A stretch of 64,000 nucleotides of DNA from Streptomyces sp. NBC_00249 (GCF_026342355.1 NZ_JAPEMV010000010.1:1-64000), one strand, 5' to 3'; positions 42,735-51,096 are shown, counted from the stretch's first letter. Notes: generated from the letters alone by a model not told the origin. Numbers and translations are program-made.

Positions 42735-43211
42735 CTACCCGGCCGGACGGTACGGCAGCGCGGCCCAGCTCCGTGTCCCGCCGCCGGGCTCGCGGGCCGG
42801 ACCGAAGCCCCACTCCCCGTGACCGTCCCGGACCACGGCGGCGAGCACCCGCAGGTGCCCCCGGCGGCGGGCCTCGCAGAGCGCGGCGAGGCGGGGGTGG
42901 GGGTGGGGGCCGTGGGCGTCGTAGACGATCAGGCGCAGCGAGTCGTCCCGGTAGCGGACGGAGAGGTAGAGGTCCTCGCCCGGGCTGCTGTGCCAGCCGG
43001 CGGCCATCAGCTCGCCGGTGACTTGTACGGAGGCCGGCACCAGCCCGTCGAGCCGGTGCGTCCGCAGCACCTCGGCGACGGTCCTGCGCGCGACGGCCGC
43101 GCTGTACGGCTCGCCGGGGAGGGTGACGCTGTAGCTGAGCGCGTACGGGGAGGGCGCGGGGTACGGGGTGGGGGCGGGCTCCGCCTGGCAGGTGGTGACG
43201 GTTCGGTACAT
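42735..43211 (-). CDS. HATPase-like (RsbW-type) regulator, degenerate ATP site
   Basis: 158 residues resembling the anti-sigma-factor-type ATP-binding proteins that accompany WhiJ-like genes in Streptomyces. Recognisable parts are AAVARRTVAEVLRTHRLDGLVPASVQVTGEL and DLYLSVRYRDDSLRLIVYDAHGP. The N-box Asn is not visible (GELMAAGWHSS) and the G1 box is unusual (YDAHGPHPHP), so ATP binding is doubtful. ATG 43211 has AAGGAG 7 bases upstream. It is divergent from the HTH-DUF5753 gene; the shared region holds a candidate operator. Confidence 0.7.
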   Translation of the reverse strand: MYRTVTTCQAEPAPTPYPAPSPYALSYSVTLPGEPYSAAVARRTVAEVLRTHRLDGLVPASVQVTGELMAAGWHSSPGEDLYLSVRYRDDSLRLIVYDAHGPHPHPRLAALCEARRRGHLRVLAAVVRDGHGEWGFGPAREPGGGTRSWAALPYRPAG

Positions 43212-43332
43212 CGCTGACTCCTTGCGGTGGGCGGGCGCCGTGGCCTGCCGGGTCGCCCCTGCGGGTGGGCAGGGGGAACCGGTGCGCTTCGACTCCCTTG
43301 CGTGAGCGTTGCGCTACCGAACGTAGGGCAAG

Positions 43333-43374
43333 TAGTGATTAGTGCGCCACCTAGTCAGTGGTAATTGCATCACC
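43333..43374. promoter_or_regulatory. Candidate operator between HATPase-like and HTH-DUF5753 genes
   Basis: An AT-rich island with nested inverted repeats: outer GTGAT (43335-43339) with ATCAC (43369-43373) and inner CCAC-N7-GTGG near 43347-43361. It lies within the divergent promoter region. Likely binding site for the HTH-DUF5753 protein, by position only. Confidence 0.4.
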
Positions 43375-43410
43375 TTGGATGTTCGGGGTGGCGGGCGGCA
43401 GACTGCGGTC

Positions 43411-44262
43411 ATGCCACCGAGGACCACACCGACGTACCGACAGGCAAGGCTGGGCGCAGAACTGCGGCGCATGCGCACGGCAGCCGGCATGACGGCCGAC
43501 ACGGCAGCGGGGCTGCTGGGCCTGGACCGAGGGAAGATCTCGAACATCGAGTCGGGGGTCCGCACGCTCAGCACCGAGCGGCTACGCGTTCTGGCCGACG
43601 GCTGCTCCTGCACCGATGAGGCATACCTGGACGCCCTCGCCGAGATGGCCCAGCCCCGGGCGCGCGGGTGGTGGCACGAGTACCGCGGCAAACTCCCGGC
43701 CGGTCTCCTCGACATCGCTGAACTGGAGTGGCACGCGACCCGCCTGTACACGGCCCAGACCGTGCACATCCCCGGACTGCTCCAGACCGAGGACTACGCG
43801 CGGGCCGTGTTCGGCGCCGTACTGCCGGAGCTGCCACGGCTCGAAGTGGAAACGCGCGTATCCCATCGCCACGCCCGACAGCAGGTGCTTCGGGGTGACC
43901 GGCCGACCACGTACGTCGGCTACGTACACGAGGCCGCGCTGCGCATGCAGTTCGGCGGACGTGACGCGGCCCGCCGACAGCTCGTCCACCTGAACGAGCA
44001 GGGCGAGCGGGAGCACATCACGCTCCGCGTGCTCCCTGTCGAACTCGGCATCTTCCCCGGTGCCGGACACGCCCTCCTGTACGCGGAGGGGCCGGTCCGG
44101 AGCCTCGACACGGCTCAGGTCGACACCGCGCACGGCCCGGCCTTCATGCACGACCCGGCCCAGCTGGCCAAGTACTGGAGCCACTTGGAGTGGATGGCCA
44201 AGTCGGCTCTGTCACCCGAGGCCTCTCGCGAGTTCATCCACACGATCGCCGCCAACCTCTGA
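43411..44262 (+). CDS. HTH (XRE) regulator with DUF5753, WhiJ-like, copy 1
   Basis: 283 residues. N-terminal XRE helix-turn-helix (ELRRMRTAAGMTADTAAGLLGLDRGKISNIESGVRTLS) and a C-terminal DUF5753 domain (YTAQTVHIPGLLQTEDYARAVF, then HITLRVLPVELGIFPGAGHA). Members such as WhiJ and Scr1 control development or antibiotic production, usually with a partner DUF397 protein. A DUF397 gene follows 10 bases downstream (44272), and a HATPase-like gene is divergent, so the full three-part locus is present. Confidence 0.92.
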   Translation: MPPRTTPTYRQARLGAELRRMRTAAGMTADTAAGLLGLDRGKISNIESGVRTLSTERLRVLADGCSCTDEAYLDALAEMAQPRARGWWHEYRGKLPAGLLDIAELEWHATRLYTAQTVHIPGLLQTEDYARAVFGAVLPELPRLEVETRVSHRHARQQVLRGDRPTTYVGYVHEAALRMQFGGRDAARRQLVHLNEQGEREHITLRVLPVELGIFPGAGHALLYAEGPVRSLDTAQVDTAHGPAFMHDPAQLAKYWSHLEWMAKSALSPEASREFIHTIAANL

Positions 44263-44271
44263 AGGAACGCC

Positions 44272-44463
44272 ATGCGTGACATTTCCTGGGAAGACGCCTT
44301 CTGCGGAGAGGGCAACAACTGCTACCGCCTCGGCACGGACGCGGACGGAAACAGCTACATCGCCGTCGCCGGCCAGGAGGACGCGTACCTCACCGACACC
44401 GGCGACGCCCTCCGTCAGCTGATCCTGGACATCAAGGCCGGCAAGGCCGACCACCTGCTCTGA
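44272..44463 (+). CDS. DUF397-like small protein, copy 1
   Basis: 63 residues. ISWEDAFCGEGNNCYRLGTDADGNSYIAVAGQEDAYLT resembles the DUF397 pattern (aromatic-Ser-GEGxNC...VAV). It is acidic. Small DUF397 proteins counter or tune the cognate DUF5753 regulator (WhiJ, Scr1-Scr2, AbaA-type loci). ATG has GAAGGA at 5 bases; it follows the regulator by 9 bases and is surely co-transcribed. Confidence 0.75.
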   Translation: MRDISWEDAFCGEGNNCYRLGTDADGNSYIAVAGQEDAYLTDTGDALRQLILDIKAGKADHLL

Positions 44464-44555
44464 GCACGGCGGCTCGGAGGCCCTCTTGACGCTGGTGCGC
44501 CACCACGACCAAGCTCGTGCAAGTCGGCGCAAGCCACTCGACACCGGAGGCAGCC

Positions 44556-44813
44556 ATGGCACTACGGTTCATCGGGATCGATCCGGACAGCGGGCAGCAG
44601 GGTTCCCCCACCGTGTGGGTGGACGAGGAGAACGGGGAGCTGGTGCTTCAGGGCTGGAAGCCGGACGAGCGGCTGGAGGCGGAGTGCGCGGCCTTCGAAG
44701 CCCCGGGGCACGCTCCAGGTATCCCGCCGCACGAAGCCGTGGTTCGGATTCCGGCCAGCATGGTGCCGATGCTCAGGAAGGCCTGCGATGTCGCAGAGCG
44801 AACCGGGCTTTGA
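44556..44813 (+). CDS. Conserved small protein, unknown function
   Basis: 85 residues: FIGIDPDSGQQGSPTVWVDEENGELVLQGWKPDERLEAEC, then EAVVRIPASMVPMLRKACD. This is a recognisable Streptomyces conserved hypothetical usually found next to DUF6879 genes, as here. ATG has GGAGG at 6 bases. It overlaps the next gene by 26 bases in another frame. No enzyme motif is visible. Confidence 0.75.
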   Translation: MALRFIGIDPDSGQQGSPTVWVDEENGELVLQGWKPDERLEAECAAFEAPGHAPGIPPHEAVVRIPASMVPMLRKACDVAERTGL

Positions 44814-45318
44814 CGAGCTGCTGGCGGCAGCCAAGCACTCGGCTGTACACCTGGAACTGCGTGACTCGTACGGTCTCGGCGACGAGGCCGAGGACTTCGA
44901 GACCTGGAAGCGCACAGGCAGGCGCGACGTCGACCCGACGTCTGCCTACTGGACGCCGTGGGTCGATCTGATGCGTGGCACGGTCGCCCGAGGCGTGACC
45001 GTTCGCCGCGCTCGCGTCGTGTCGGAACCGGTGACCGACTACATCCGGTACGAGCACGCCGGCACCGTGGTCAACCTTCACGCCGGCGAGCAGGTCCGCT
45101 GGCTGCCCAGGCGCCAGGCTTCGGACATCGCGCTTCCCGGGAACGACTGCTGGGTGTTCGACGGAGAAATCGTGCTCTTCAACCACTTCTCCGGTGACGG
45201 AAACTGGTCCGCGTCGAGCTGGGAGGTTCGCTCCGAAACGGCCGTGGCACGACTGGCCGCAGCGGCGTTCGAGGCAGTCTGGGAGCGCGGCGTCCCGCAC
45301 GAGAAGTACACGGTCTGA
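44788..45318 (+). CDS. DUF6879 family protein
   Basis: 176 residues, starting FDELLAAAKHSAVHLELRDSYGL, with the conserved PWVDLMRGTVARGVTVRRARVVSEPVTDYIRYEHAGTVVNLHAGEQVRWLPR and DCWVFDGEIVLFNHFSGDG. The function is unknown. It is commonly found near HTH-DUF5753 genes, and here it is translationally linked to the 85-residue protein before it and followed 26 bases later by the second HTH-DUF5753 gene. Confidence 0.8.
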   Translation: MSQSEPGFDELLAAAKHSAVHLELRDSYGLGDEAEDFETWKRTGRRDVDPTSAYWTPWVDLMRGTVARGVTVRRARVVSEPVTDYIRYEHAGTVVNLHAGEQVRWLPRRQASDIALPGNDCWVFDGEIVLFNHFSGDGNWSASSWEVRSETAVARLAAAAFEAVWERGVPHEKYTV

Positions 45319-45344
45319 CCTGACGGAACACGAAGAGCCCACTC

Positions 45345-46193
45345 ATGTCTGCGTCCCCCTCGTCCAGCGCCCAGGCCGCCCGTGAGGCCATCGCCACCCG
45401 TCTCGGGGGCCTGCGCAAAGACGCGGAGCTGACCGGGCACGAGTTGGCTCTTCGCTGCGGCTGGAGCCCCGCGAAGTCGTCCCGCATCGAGCGGGCCAAG
45501 ACCCCCGCGTCGGCCGCCGACATCCGCGCCTGGTGCAAGGCATGCGGAGCAGAGGACCAGACAGACGACCTGATCGCGGCGAATCAGCAAGCCGATCAGA
45601 TGTTCGTCCACTGGCAGAAGCTCCACCGGCACGGCATGCGGCGGGCCCAGGAAGAAGTCGTTCCCCTGTACCAGCAGACCCGCCACTTCCGCGTGTACTG
45701 CTCGAACGTGGTGCCGGGAATGCTCCAGACCAAGGCGTACGCGACGGCCCTGCTGTCGACCATCGCCGCCTTTCAAGGCACGCCGGACGACTCGGAGACG
45801 GCGGCGGCCTCCCGCATCGAGCGCTCGCGGGTCCTCCACGAGGGCGACCATCGCTTCGCGCTGCTGCTGGAAGAAACGGTGCTCCGCTACCGCATCGGCG
45901 ATGAGGCGACCATGGCCGGACAGCTGGGCTACCTGCTGGCGGTCATGGCCTTGCCGAACGTGAGCCTGGGGGTGATCCCCTTCACGGCTCAGCGGCGCGT
46001 CTGGCCGTTGGAAGCCTTCTACCTGTTCGACAACCGGCAGGCGAGCGTCGAGCTACTGACGGCCGCCGTGAACGCCTCGGCCCCGAGCGAGGTCGCCACA
46101 TACTCGAAAGCCTTCTCCGAGCTGTCCAAGATCGCCGTACACGGCGCTCCCGCCCGGGCTTTGATCTCGGAGGCGATTACCTCTCTCGGGTAG
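45345..46193 (+). CDS. HTH (XRE) regulator with DUF5753, copy 2
   Basis: 282 residues. N-terminal XRE domain (LGGLRKDAELTGHELALRCGWSPAKSSRIERAKTPAS) and DUF5753 domain (RVYCSNVVPGMLQTKAYATALL, ..LPNVSLGVIPFTAQRRVWPLEAFYLFD). The two copies share organisation but are clearly different in sequence. It is the first gene of a second module that ends in another DUF397 gene (46771). Confidence 0.9.
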   Translation: MSASPSSSAQAAREAIATRLGGLRKDAELTGHELALRCGWSPAKSSRIERAKTPASAADIRAWCKACGAEDQTDDLIAANQQADQMFVHWQKLHRHGMRRAQEEVVPLYQQTRHFRVYCSNVVPGMLQTKAYATALLSTIAAFQGTPDDSETAAASRIERSRVLHEGDHRFALLLEETVLRYRIGDEATMAGQLGYLLAVMALPNVSLGVIPFTAQRRVWPLEAFYLFDNRQASVELLTAAVNASAPSEVATYSKAFSELSKIAVHGAPARALISEAITSLG

Positions 46194-46199
46194 TTCGCG

Positions 46200-46215
46200 T
46201 GCAAGGTCCTGCAAG
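46200..46215 (+). promoter_or_regulatory. Direct repeats upstream of the CxxC small gene
   Basis: TGCAAG occurs at 46200-46205 and 46210-46215, one helical turn apart, just after the regulator stop. TCTAGGGT near 46242 could be a -10. The spacing fits a bound regulator or promoter element; assignment is tentative. Confidence 0.3.
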
Positions 46216-46286
46216 AACGTGGCTGCCTGGATACCCCGGTTTCTAGGGTCGTCCCATCGACCTCGAAGCGATCGGGAGGGCGCGGC

Positions 46287-46490
46287 GTGACCACGACTGA
46301 ACCCACGCGGTGGCAGGAAGCACCAGTGGTGCTGCCCCTGCGGACGGAGCGCCCGGCGCCCCGGCCCGTGGCCGGCTGCCCCGAGTGCGCGCGGCTGGCG
46401 AAGCTCCGGAAGGCCGCTGCGATGGAGCGGGACAACAGCACGATCGTCGACTGCAACGTCCTGCTCCGGATGCACAGGACCGGCCACTGA
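46287..46490 (+). CDS. Small CxxC protein of the DUF5753/DUF397 module
   Basis: 67 residues ending VAGCPECARLAKLRKAAAMERDNSTIVDCNVLLRMHRTGH. The single CPEC motif and the TIVDCNVLLRMH end are typical of a conserved Streptomyces small protein found with HTH-DUF5753 regulators. Function unknown. GTG 46287 has GGGAGGG at about 7 bases. Its stop overlaps the next start (TGATG). Confidence 0.75.
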   Translation: MTTTEPTRWQEAPVVLPLRTERPAPRPVAGCPECARLAKLRKAAAMERDNSTIVDCNVLLRMHRTGH

Positions 46491-46714
46491 TGGACATGCA
46501 GACGTGGCGCGACCGCCGGACCCGAGCCGCTGACGCCGCCGAGGCGATACGGGCGGCTCTGGCCGTCCTGGGTGTTCCCGAGGGCGCATGGACCGGCATT
46601 CGGCCCACCGTCACCCACAACGGCCACGCCTACGTGCACCTGGGGATGCTCCCGGCCGACGTGGTGGAGCAGATGGCCGAAGCCATGAGGGTCTCGAAGG
46701 CTTCCGTCCGCTAG
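46490..46714 (+). CDS. Conserved 74-residue protein, unknown function
   Basis: Short alpha-helical protein (WRDRRTRAADAAEAIRAALAVLGVPEGAW, VTHNGHAYVHLGMLPADVVEQMAEAM). The ATG shares its A with the TGA of the preceding gene, so the two are translationally coupled. It belongs to the same module as the CxxC protein and DUF397. No domain is recognised. Confidence 0.7.
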   Translation: MDMQTWRDRRTRAADAAEAIRAALAVLGVPEGAWTGIRPTVTHNGHAYVHLGMLPADVVEQMAEAMRVSKASVR

Positions 46715-46770
46715 GGCGGGGGGGCGGCCGGCTCTTCGGCGGCCGTCAGCAGATCAGGAAGGGCACGACG

Positions 46771-46995
46771 ATGACCGACCTGTACGGGCTCCCCATCGAG
46801 GGAGTCGAGTTCTCGAAGGCATGCGGCGGCAACACGCACCCGGACGGCGAGGCGTGCGTGACGCTCGCCAGGATCGGCCCGGACGCGTGGGCCATGGGTG
46901 ACAGCAAGCGGCCGAACGCCGAGCCGCTGCGGTTCACCACGGCGGAGCTGGACGCGGCGGGCATCGACCCCGCACGGTTCGACCTCTCCGCCTGA
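46771..46995 (+). CDS. DUF397 family protein, copy 2
   Basis: 74 residues. VEFSKACGGNTHPDGEACVTLARIGPDAWAMGDSKRPNAEPLRFTTAELDAAGI fits DUF397 (F-x-K-x-C-G-G..CV..A..DSKxP..LRF). It is probably the small partner of the copy 2 HTH-DUF5753 protein. ATG 46771 has AGGAAGGG upstream; the earlier frame is not supported. Confidence 0.85.
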   Translation: MTDLYGLPIEGVEFSKACGGNTHPDGEACVTLARIGPDAWAMGDSKRPNAEPLRFTTAELDAAGIDPARFDLSA

Positions 46996-47075
46996 CCCCT
47001 GAGCACCATCTGACCGACGGCCCCGCCCACACGCCAACGGGTAGGGCCGTCGCCCTTCCTTGAGACGGAGCGGCA

Positions 47076-47558
47076 GTGCACCACCACGGTTACGCATGGG
47101 TCGGAGAGAAGAAGACATTCGACAACGAAGCCCTGCGGCGGCCACCGCATGCCGACCCGCCCCCGCCCGCCCTGCCGGGTGATGCGGCTTCGCAGCGGCT
47201 TGTGGAGCGGTATCGGGAGGTGGTCGCGGAGTTCACTGCGACCGACCTGCCGCCGATACAGACCGCCCACTGGCTGATGAAACCGCGTGGGGTGGTCAAG
47301 GGCACGTGGGAGGAACCGAAGGGGGCGGGGGAATGGCTCGGCCTCCAGTTGGCGGAGGCTGCGCCCCGGTTCGCCTCGCAAGCGGACCGGGAAGCGACCC
47401 GGCTGGCGCTCCTGGTCGAAGCAGCGGTGGAGCGGCTGACCTGGGGCGGGGACGTGTCATGGGGCCACTACCTGAACGGAACGCTGTTCCGGTCCGTAGC
47501 CGTGGTGACTTGCTCGCCGAACCGGTCCAGGCCCGAACTGTCCTGCCCGCACCGTTGA
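47076..47558 (+). CDS. Conserved protein, unknown function
   Basis: 160 residues with no signal peptide or membrane segment. It starts MHHHGYAWVG with a His-rich N-terminus. The core is helical: REVVAEFTATDLPPIQTAHWLMKPRGVVKGTWEEPKGAGEWLGLQLAEAAPRF and ADREATRLALLVEAAVERLTWGGDVSWGHYLNGTLFRSVAVVTC. GTG 47076 has GGAG nearby. It is last in the rightward run of the module, ending 12 bases from a convergent membrane-protein gene. Confidence 0.68.
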   Translation: MHHHGYAWVGEKKTFDNEALRRPPHADPPPPALPGDAASQRLVERYREVVAEFTATDLPPIQTAHWLMKPRGVVKGTWEEPKGAGEWLGLQLAEAAPRFASQADREATRLALLVEAAVERLTWGGDVSWGHYLNGTLFRSVAVVTCSPNRSRPELSCPHR

Positions 47559-47570
47559 GTGGACGAGCTG

Positions 47571-48218
47571 TCAGGAGGCGAACGGATTGGTGTGGCCGGG
47601 CAGTTGCTGGCCAGGGCGCAGGAAGCGCTGCCTGCCGTACTGGTCCTGCACGGGGACGAAACCGGCGTCCGTCAGACGCTGCGCGATGCGCTGTCGGCGG
47701 ATCTCGCCCAGCTTGAACGCGCCGGCCAGGAACGCGGCGAGCGCGGCCCCGCCGGCCAGCGCGGCGACCGGCATCCCGGCGATGAGCAGGACCAGGGCCA
47801 GGACACCGCACGATCCCCATGCGATCGTCTTCTGGCGCTTGTCCGCGGCCTTGGCCATGACGTCGAACCCGATCCGGTCCTTCATCCGGGCGACGGCCTC
47901 AAGCGCTTCGGGGAGGGGCTTCAGCGACCCCTGCCGCATCCCGGGTACCGCCCCGCCGTTTCCCGCCTGCGGGTACGCGGCGATGGTGGCCGCCTCGCGG
48001 GCACGCGCCTCGGGGCGGGGGTCCCGGTACATCCGGACGAGGACGAGCGAGTTGTTCTGGCCGCCCGTCCGGCGCGATTCGCCGTACTCGAAGCCGTACT
48101 GCTCGACCATGTGGGCCAGGGCGGCCAGCCGTCCCGTGGACATCTCGGGGCCGATTTCGATGACGTCCTGGCTTGCGATCTGCCGAAGTATGCCCGATAT
48201 CTGGCGTTCTGTAAGCAT
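47571..48218 (-). CDS. Membrane protein of unknown function
   Basis: 215 residues. The N-terminal 110 are soluble (MLTERQISGILRQIASQDVIEIGPEMSTGRLAALAHMVEQYGFEYGESRRTG). Two adjacent hydrophobic segments (SCGVLALVLLIAGMPVAALAGGAALAAFLAGAF, around 145-180) follow, then a short basic end. I do not recognise a family. ATG 48218 is chosen because a GGCGGA precedes it; an in-frame start at 48242 is possible. Convergent with the module's last gene. Confidence 0.65.
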   Translation of the reverse strand: MLTERQISGILRQIASQDVIEIGPEMSTGRLAALAHMVEQYGFEYGESRRTGGQNNSLVLVRMYRDPRPEARAREAATIAAYPQAGNGGAVPGMRQGSLKPLPEALEAVARMKDRIGFDVMAKAADKRQKTIAWGSCGVLALVLLIAGMPVAALAGGAALAAFLAGAFKLGEIRRQRIAQRLTDAGFVPVQDQYGRQRFLRPGQQLPGHTNPFAS

Positions 48219-48320
48219 CTTGTTTCCGCCCCAACCATGCACCGATGACCGACCGGCGCACAGCCTAACCGCATCAGGAAGTACGGATTCCGCTTGGGTC
48301 GGGCGGCCGAGGGTCGCGCA

Positions 48321-48379
48321 CTGCCGCAGACACGGACGACCCCCGGCGGCGCGCCGGGGGTCGTCCGTGTCTGCGGCAG
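48321..48379. terminator. Very long perfect terminator hairpin
   Basis: A perfect 27-bp stem (48321-48347 with 48353-48379) with a 5-base loop, between the membrane protein leader and the acyl-CoA dehydrogenase stop. It is the longest simple hairpin in the window. Confidence 0.85.
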
Positions 48380-48394
48380 GTCAGGGTTTCCCCG

Positions 48395-49567
48395 TTACGG
48401 CAGGTTGCGCGCCATGACGATGCGCTGGACCTGGTTCGTGCCCTCGTAGATCTGCGTGATCTTCGCGTCGCGCATCATGCGCTCGACCGGGTAGTCGCGC
48501 GTGTAGCCGTAGCCGCCGAGGAGCTGGACGGCGTCCGTGGTGACCTCCATGGCCACGTCGGAGGCGAAGCACTTGGCGGCGGCACCGAAGAAGGTGAGGT
48601 CCTCCTTTTCACCTCCGGCGGACACCCGCTCCGACTTGGCGGCGGCCGCGTAGGTCAGCTGGCGGGCGGCCTCGATCTTCATGGCCATGTCCGCGAGCAT
48701 GAACTGCACGCCCTGGAAGTCGCCGATCGGCTTGCCGAACTGCTTGCGCTCCTGGACGTAGCCCTTGGCGTAGTCGAGGGCGCCCTGGGCGATGCCGAGT
48801 GCCTGGGCGGCGATGGTGATGCGGGTGTGGTCGAGGGTCTTCATCGCGGTGGCGAATCCGGTGCCCTCGGCGCCGATCATGCGGTCGGCGGGGATGCGGA
48901 CGTTGTCGAGGTAGACCTCGCGCGTCGGGGAGCCCTTGATGCCGAGCTTCTTCTCGGGGGCGCCGAAGGAGACACCCTCGTCCGACTTCTCGACGACGAA
49001 GGCCGAGATGCCCTTGGAGCGCTTCTCCGGGTCGGTGACGGCCATGACCGTGTAGTACTCGGAGACGCCCGCGTTGGTGATCCAGCGCTTGACGCCGTTG
49101 AGCACCCAGAAGTCGCCGTCGCGCACCGCGCGGGTCTTCATGCCCGCCGCGTCCGAGCCCGCGTCGGGCTCGGAGAGGGCGTACGAGAACATCGCGTCGC
49201 CCTTGGCCAGCGGGCCCAGGTACTTGGCCTTGAGCTCCTCGGAACCGGAGAGGATCACGGGGAGCGAGCCGAGCTTGTTCACGGCCGGGATGAGGGAGGA
49301 GGACGCGCACACGCGGGCGACCTCCTCGATCACGATCACGGTGGCGAGGGCGTCGGCGCCGGCGCCGCCGTAGGTCTCGGGCACGTGGACGGCGTGCAGG
49401 TCGCTGGCGACCAGGGCGTCCAGGGCCTCCTGCGGGAAGCGGGATTCCTCGTCGACCGCGGCGGCGAACGGGAGGATCTTCGCCTCGGCGAGCGAGCGGA
49501 CGGACTCGCGGAGCATGTCGTGCTCCTCGGCCGGGCGGTACAGGTCGAAGTCGGCAGAACCCGCCAA
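48395..49567 (-). CDS. Acyl-CoA dehydrogenase
   Basis: 390 residues. FAD-dependent alpha,beta-dehydrogenation of an acyl-CoA. Signatures are YALSEPDAGSDAAGMKTRAV, WITNAGVSEYYTVMAVT, GFATAMKTLDHTRITIAAQALGIAQGALDYA and the C-terminal ASDVAMEVTTDAVQLLGGYGYTRDYPVERMMRDAKITQIYEGTNQVQR. The catalytic Glu is expected in YEGTNQ. The start is TTG 49567 with GGGGAG upstream. Chain-length specificity cannot be told. Confidence 0.94.
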   Translation of the reverse strand: MAGSADFDLYRPAEEHDMLRESVRSLAEAKILPFAAAVDEESRFPQEALDALVASDLHAVHVPETYGGAGADALATVIVIEEVARVCASSSLIPAVNKLGSLPVILSGSEELKAKYLGPLAKGDAMFSYALSEPDAGSDAAGMKTRAVRDGDFWVLNGVKRWITNAGVSEYYTVMAVTDPEKRSKGISAFVVEKSDEGVSFGAPEKKLGIKGSPTREVYLDNVRIPADRMIGAEGTGFATAMKTLDHTRITIAAQALGIAQGALDYAKGYVQERKQFGKPIGDFQGVQFMLADMAMKIEAARQLTYAAAAKSERVSAGGEKEDLTFFGAAAKCFASDVAMEVTTDAVQLLGGYGYTRDYPVERMMRDAKITQIYEGTNQVQRIVMARNLP

Positions 49568-49752
49568 GATCTCTCACTCCCCAGATGATGATGCGTGATG
49601 CTAACTACCGTTAAGTAACCGAAATCTTAGTGTCCGGTGTCCCGGCAGCGATATGTACGGCGTACGTGAGCTGTGCGACAGCTGAGACGTGCCCGGTCAC
49701 GGGCGCGACTATGCTCGGTGGCCGCAAACGGCCCCGCACCTCTGGAGCACCC

Positions 49753-51096
49753 ATGGCCCCCCTCAAGATCACCGTGATCGGCACCGGATATCTCGGCGCG
49801 ACGCACGCCGCCGCGATGGCCGAGCTCGGTTTCGAGGTGCTGGGGCTGGACGTGGTCCCGGAGAAGATCGAGATGCTGGCCGGGGGCCGGGTCCCGATGT
49901 ACGAGCCCGGGCTGGAGGAGCTCCTCGCCGCGCACGTCGCCGGGCTGCCGGGCTCCACCGGGCGGCTCCGCTTCACCACGTCCTGGGAGGAGGTCGGGGA
50001 GTTCGGCGACGTCCACTTCGTCTGCGTGAACACCCCGCAGAAGCACGGCGAGTACGCCTGCGACATGAGCTACGTGGACGCGGCGATGGAGTCCCTCGCC
50101 CCGCACCTGACCCGGCCCGTGCTGGTCGTCGGCAAGTCCACCGTGCCGGTGGGCTCGGCGGAGCGCCTCGCGGCGAAGCTCGTGGAGCTGGCCCCGGCGG
50201 GCGCGGAGGTGGAGCTGGCCTGGAACCCGGAGTTCCTGCGCGAGGGCTTCGCCGTCCAGGACACCCTCCACCCGGACCGGATCGTCATCGGAGTGCGGGG
50301 CGAGCGCGCCGAGAAGGTGCTGCGAGAGGTCTACGAGACCCCGATGGGGGAGGGCACCCCGCTGGTGGTGACCGACTTCCCCACCGCCGAGCTGGTGAAG
50401 ACCGCCGCCAACTCCTTCCTCGCCACCAAGATCTCCTTCATCAACGCGATGGCCGAGGTCTGTGAGGCCGCCGGCGGCGACGTGGTCAAGCTGGCGGAGG
50501 CCATCGGCTACGACGAGCGGATCGGCGCGAAGTTCCTGCGTGCGGGGATCGGCTTCGGCGGCGGCTGCCTGCCGAAGGACATCCGGGCCTTCATGGCCCG
50601 GGCCGGCGAGCTGGGCGCCGACCAGGCCCTGACCTTCCTGCGGGAGGTCGACTCCATCAACATGCGCCGCCGCGGGCACATGGTGGAGCTCGCCCGCGAG
50701 GCGGTCGGCGGATCCTTCCTGGGGAAGCGGGTCGCCGTCCTCGGCGCCACCTTCAAGCCCGACTCGGACGACGTCCGCGACTCCCCCGCGCTCAACGTCG
50801 CCGGGCAGATCCACCTCCAGGGCGGCCAGGTCACGGTCTACGACCCCAAGGGCATGGACAACGCCCGCCGCGTCTTCCCCACCCTCGGCTACGCCGACTC
50901 CGCGCTCGCGGCGGCCCGCGGGGCGGAGGTCGTCCTGCACCTCACCGAGTGGCGCGAGTTCCGCGACCTCGACCCGGCGGTGCTCGGCGAGGCCGTCACC
51001 GACCGCCTGATCCTGGACGGCCGCAACGCGCTCGACCCCGCGGTGTGGCGGGCCGCCGGCTGGACCTACCGCGCGATGGGCCGACCCCGCGCCTGA
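49753..51096 (+). CDS. UDP-glucose 6-dehydrogenase family protein
   Basis: 447 residues of the UDP-glucose/GDP-mannose dehydrogenase family. It oxidises the C6 alcohol of an NDP-sugar to the acid in two NAD-dependent steps. The Rossmann start is ITVIGTGYLGATHAAAMAELGFEVLGLDV; the catalytic Cys lies in AGIGFGGGCLPKDIRAF; the C-terminal domain has VAVLGATFKPDSDDVRDSPALNVA. UDP-glucuronate would serve envelope sugars. ATG 49753 has GGAG at 6 bases. A 62-base copy of its 3' end lies 160 bases downstream. Confidence 0.93.
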   Translation: MAPLKITVIGTGYLGATHAAAMAELGFEVLGLDVVPEKIEMLAGGRVPMYEPGLEELLAAHVAGLPGSTGRLRFTTSWEEVGEFGDVHFVCVNTPQKHGEYACDMSYVDAAMESLAPHLTRPVLVVGKSTVPVGSAERLAAKLVELAPAGAEVELAWNPEFLREGFAVQDTLHPDRIVIGVRGERAEKVLREVYETPMGEGTPLVVTDFPTAELVKTAANSFLATKISFINAMAEVCEAAGGDVVKLAEAIGYDERIGAKFLRAGIGFGGGCLPKDIRAFMARAGELGADQALTFLREVDSINMRRRGHMVELAREAVGGSFLGKRVAVLGATFKPDSDDVRDSPALNVAGQIHLQGGQVTVYDPKGMDNARRVFPTLGYADSALAAARGAEVVLHLTEWREFRDLDPAVLGEAVTDRLILDGRNALDPAVWRAAGWTYRAMGRPRA

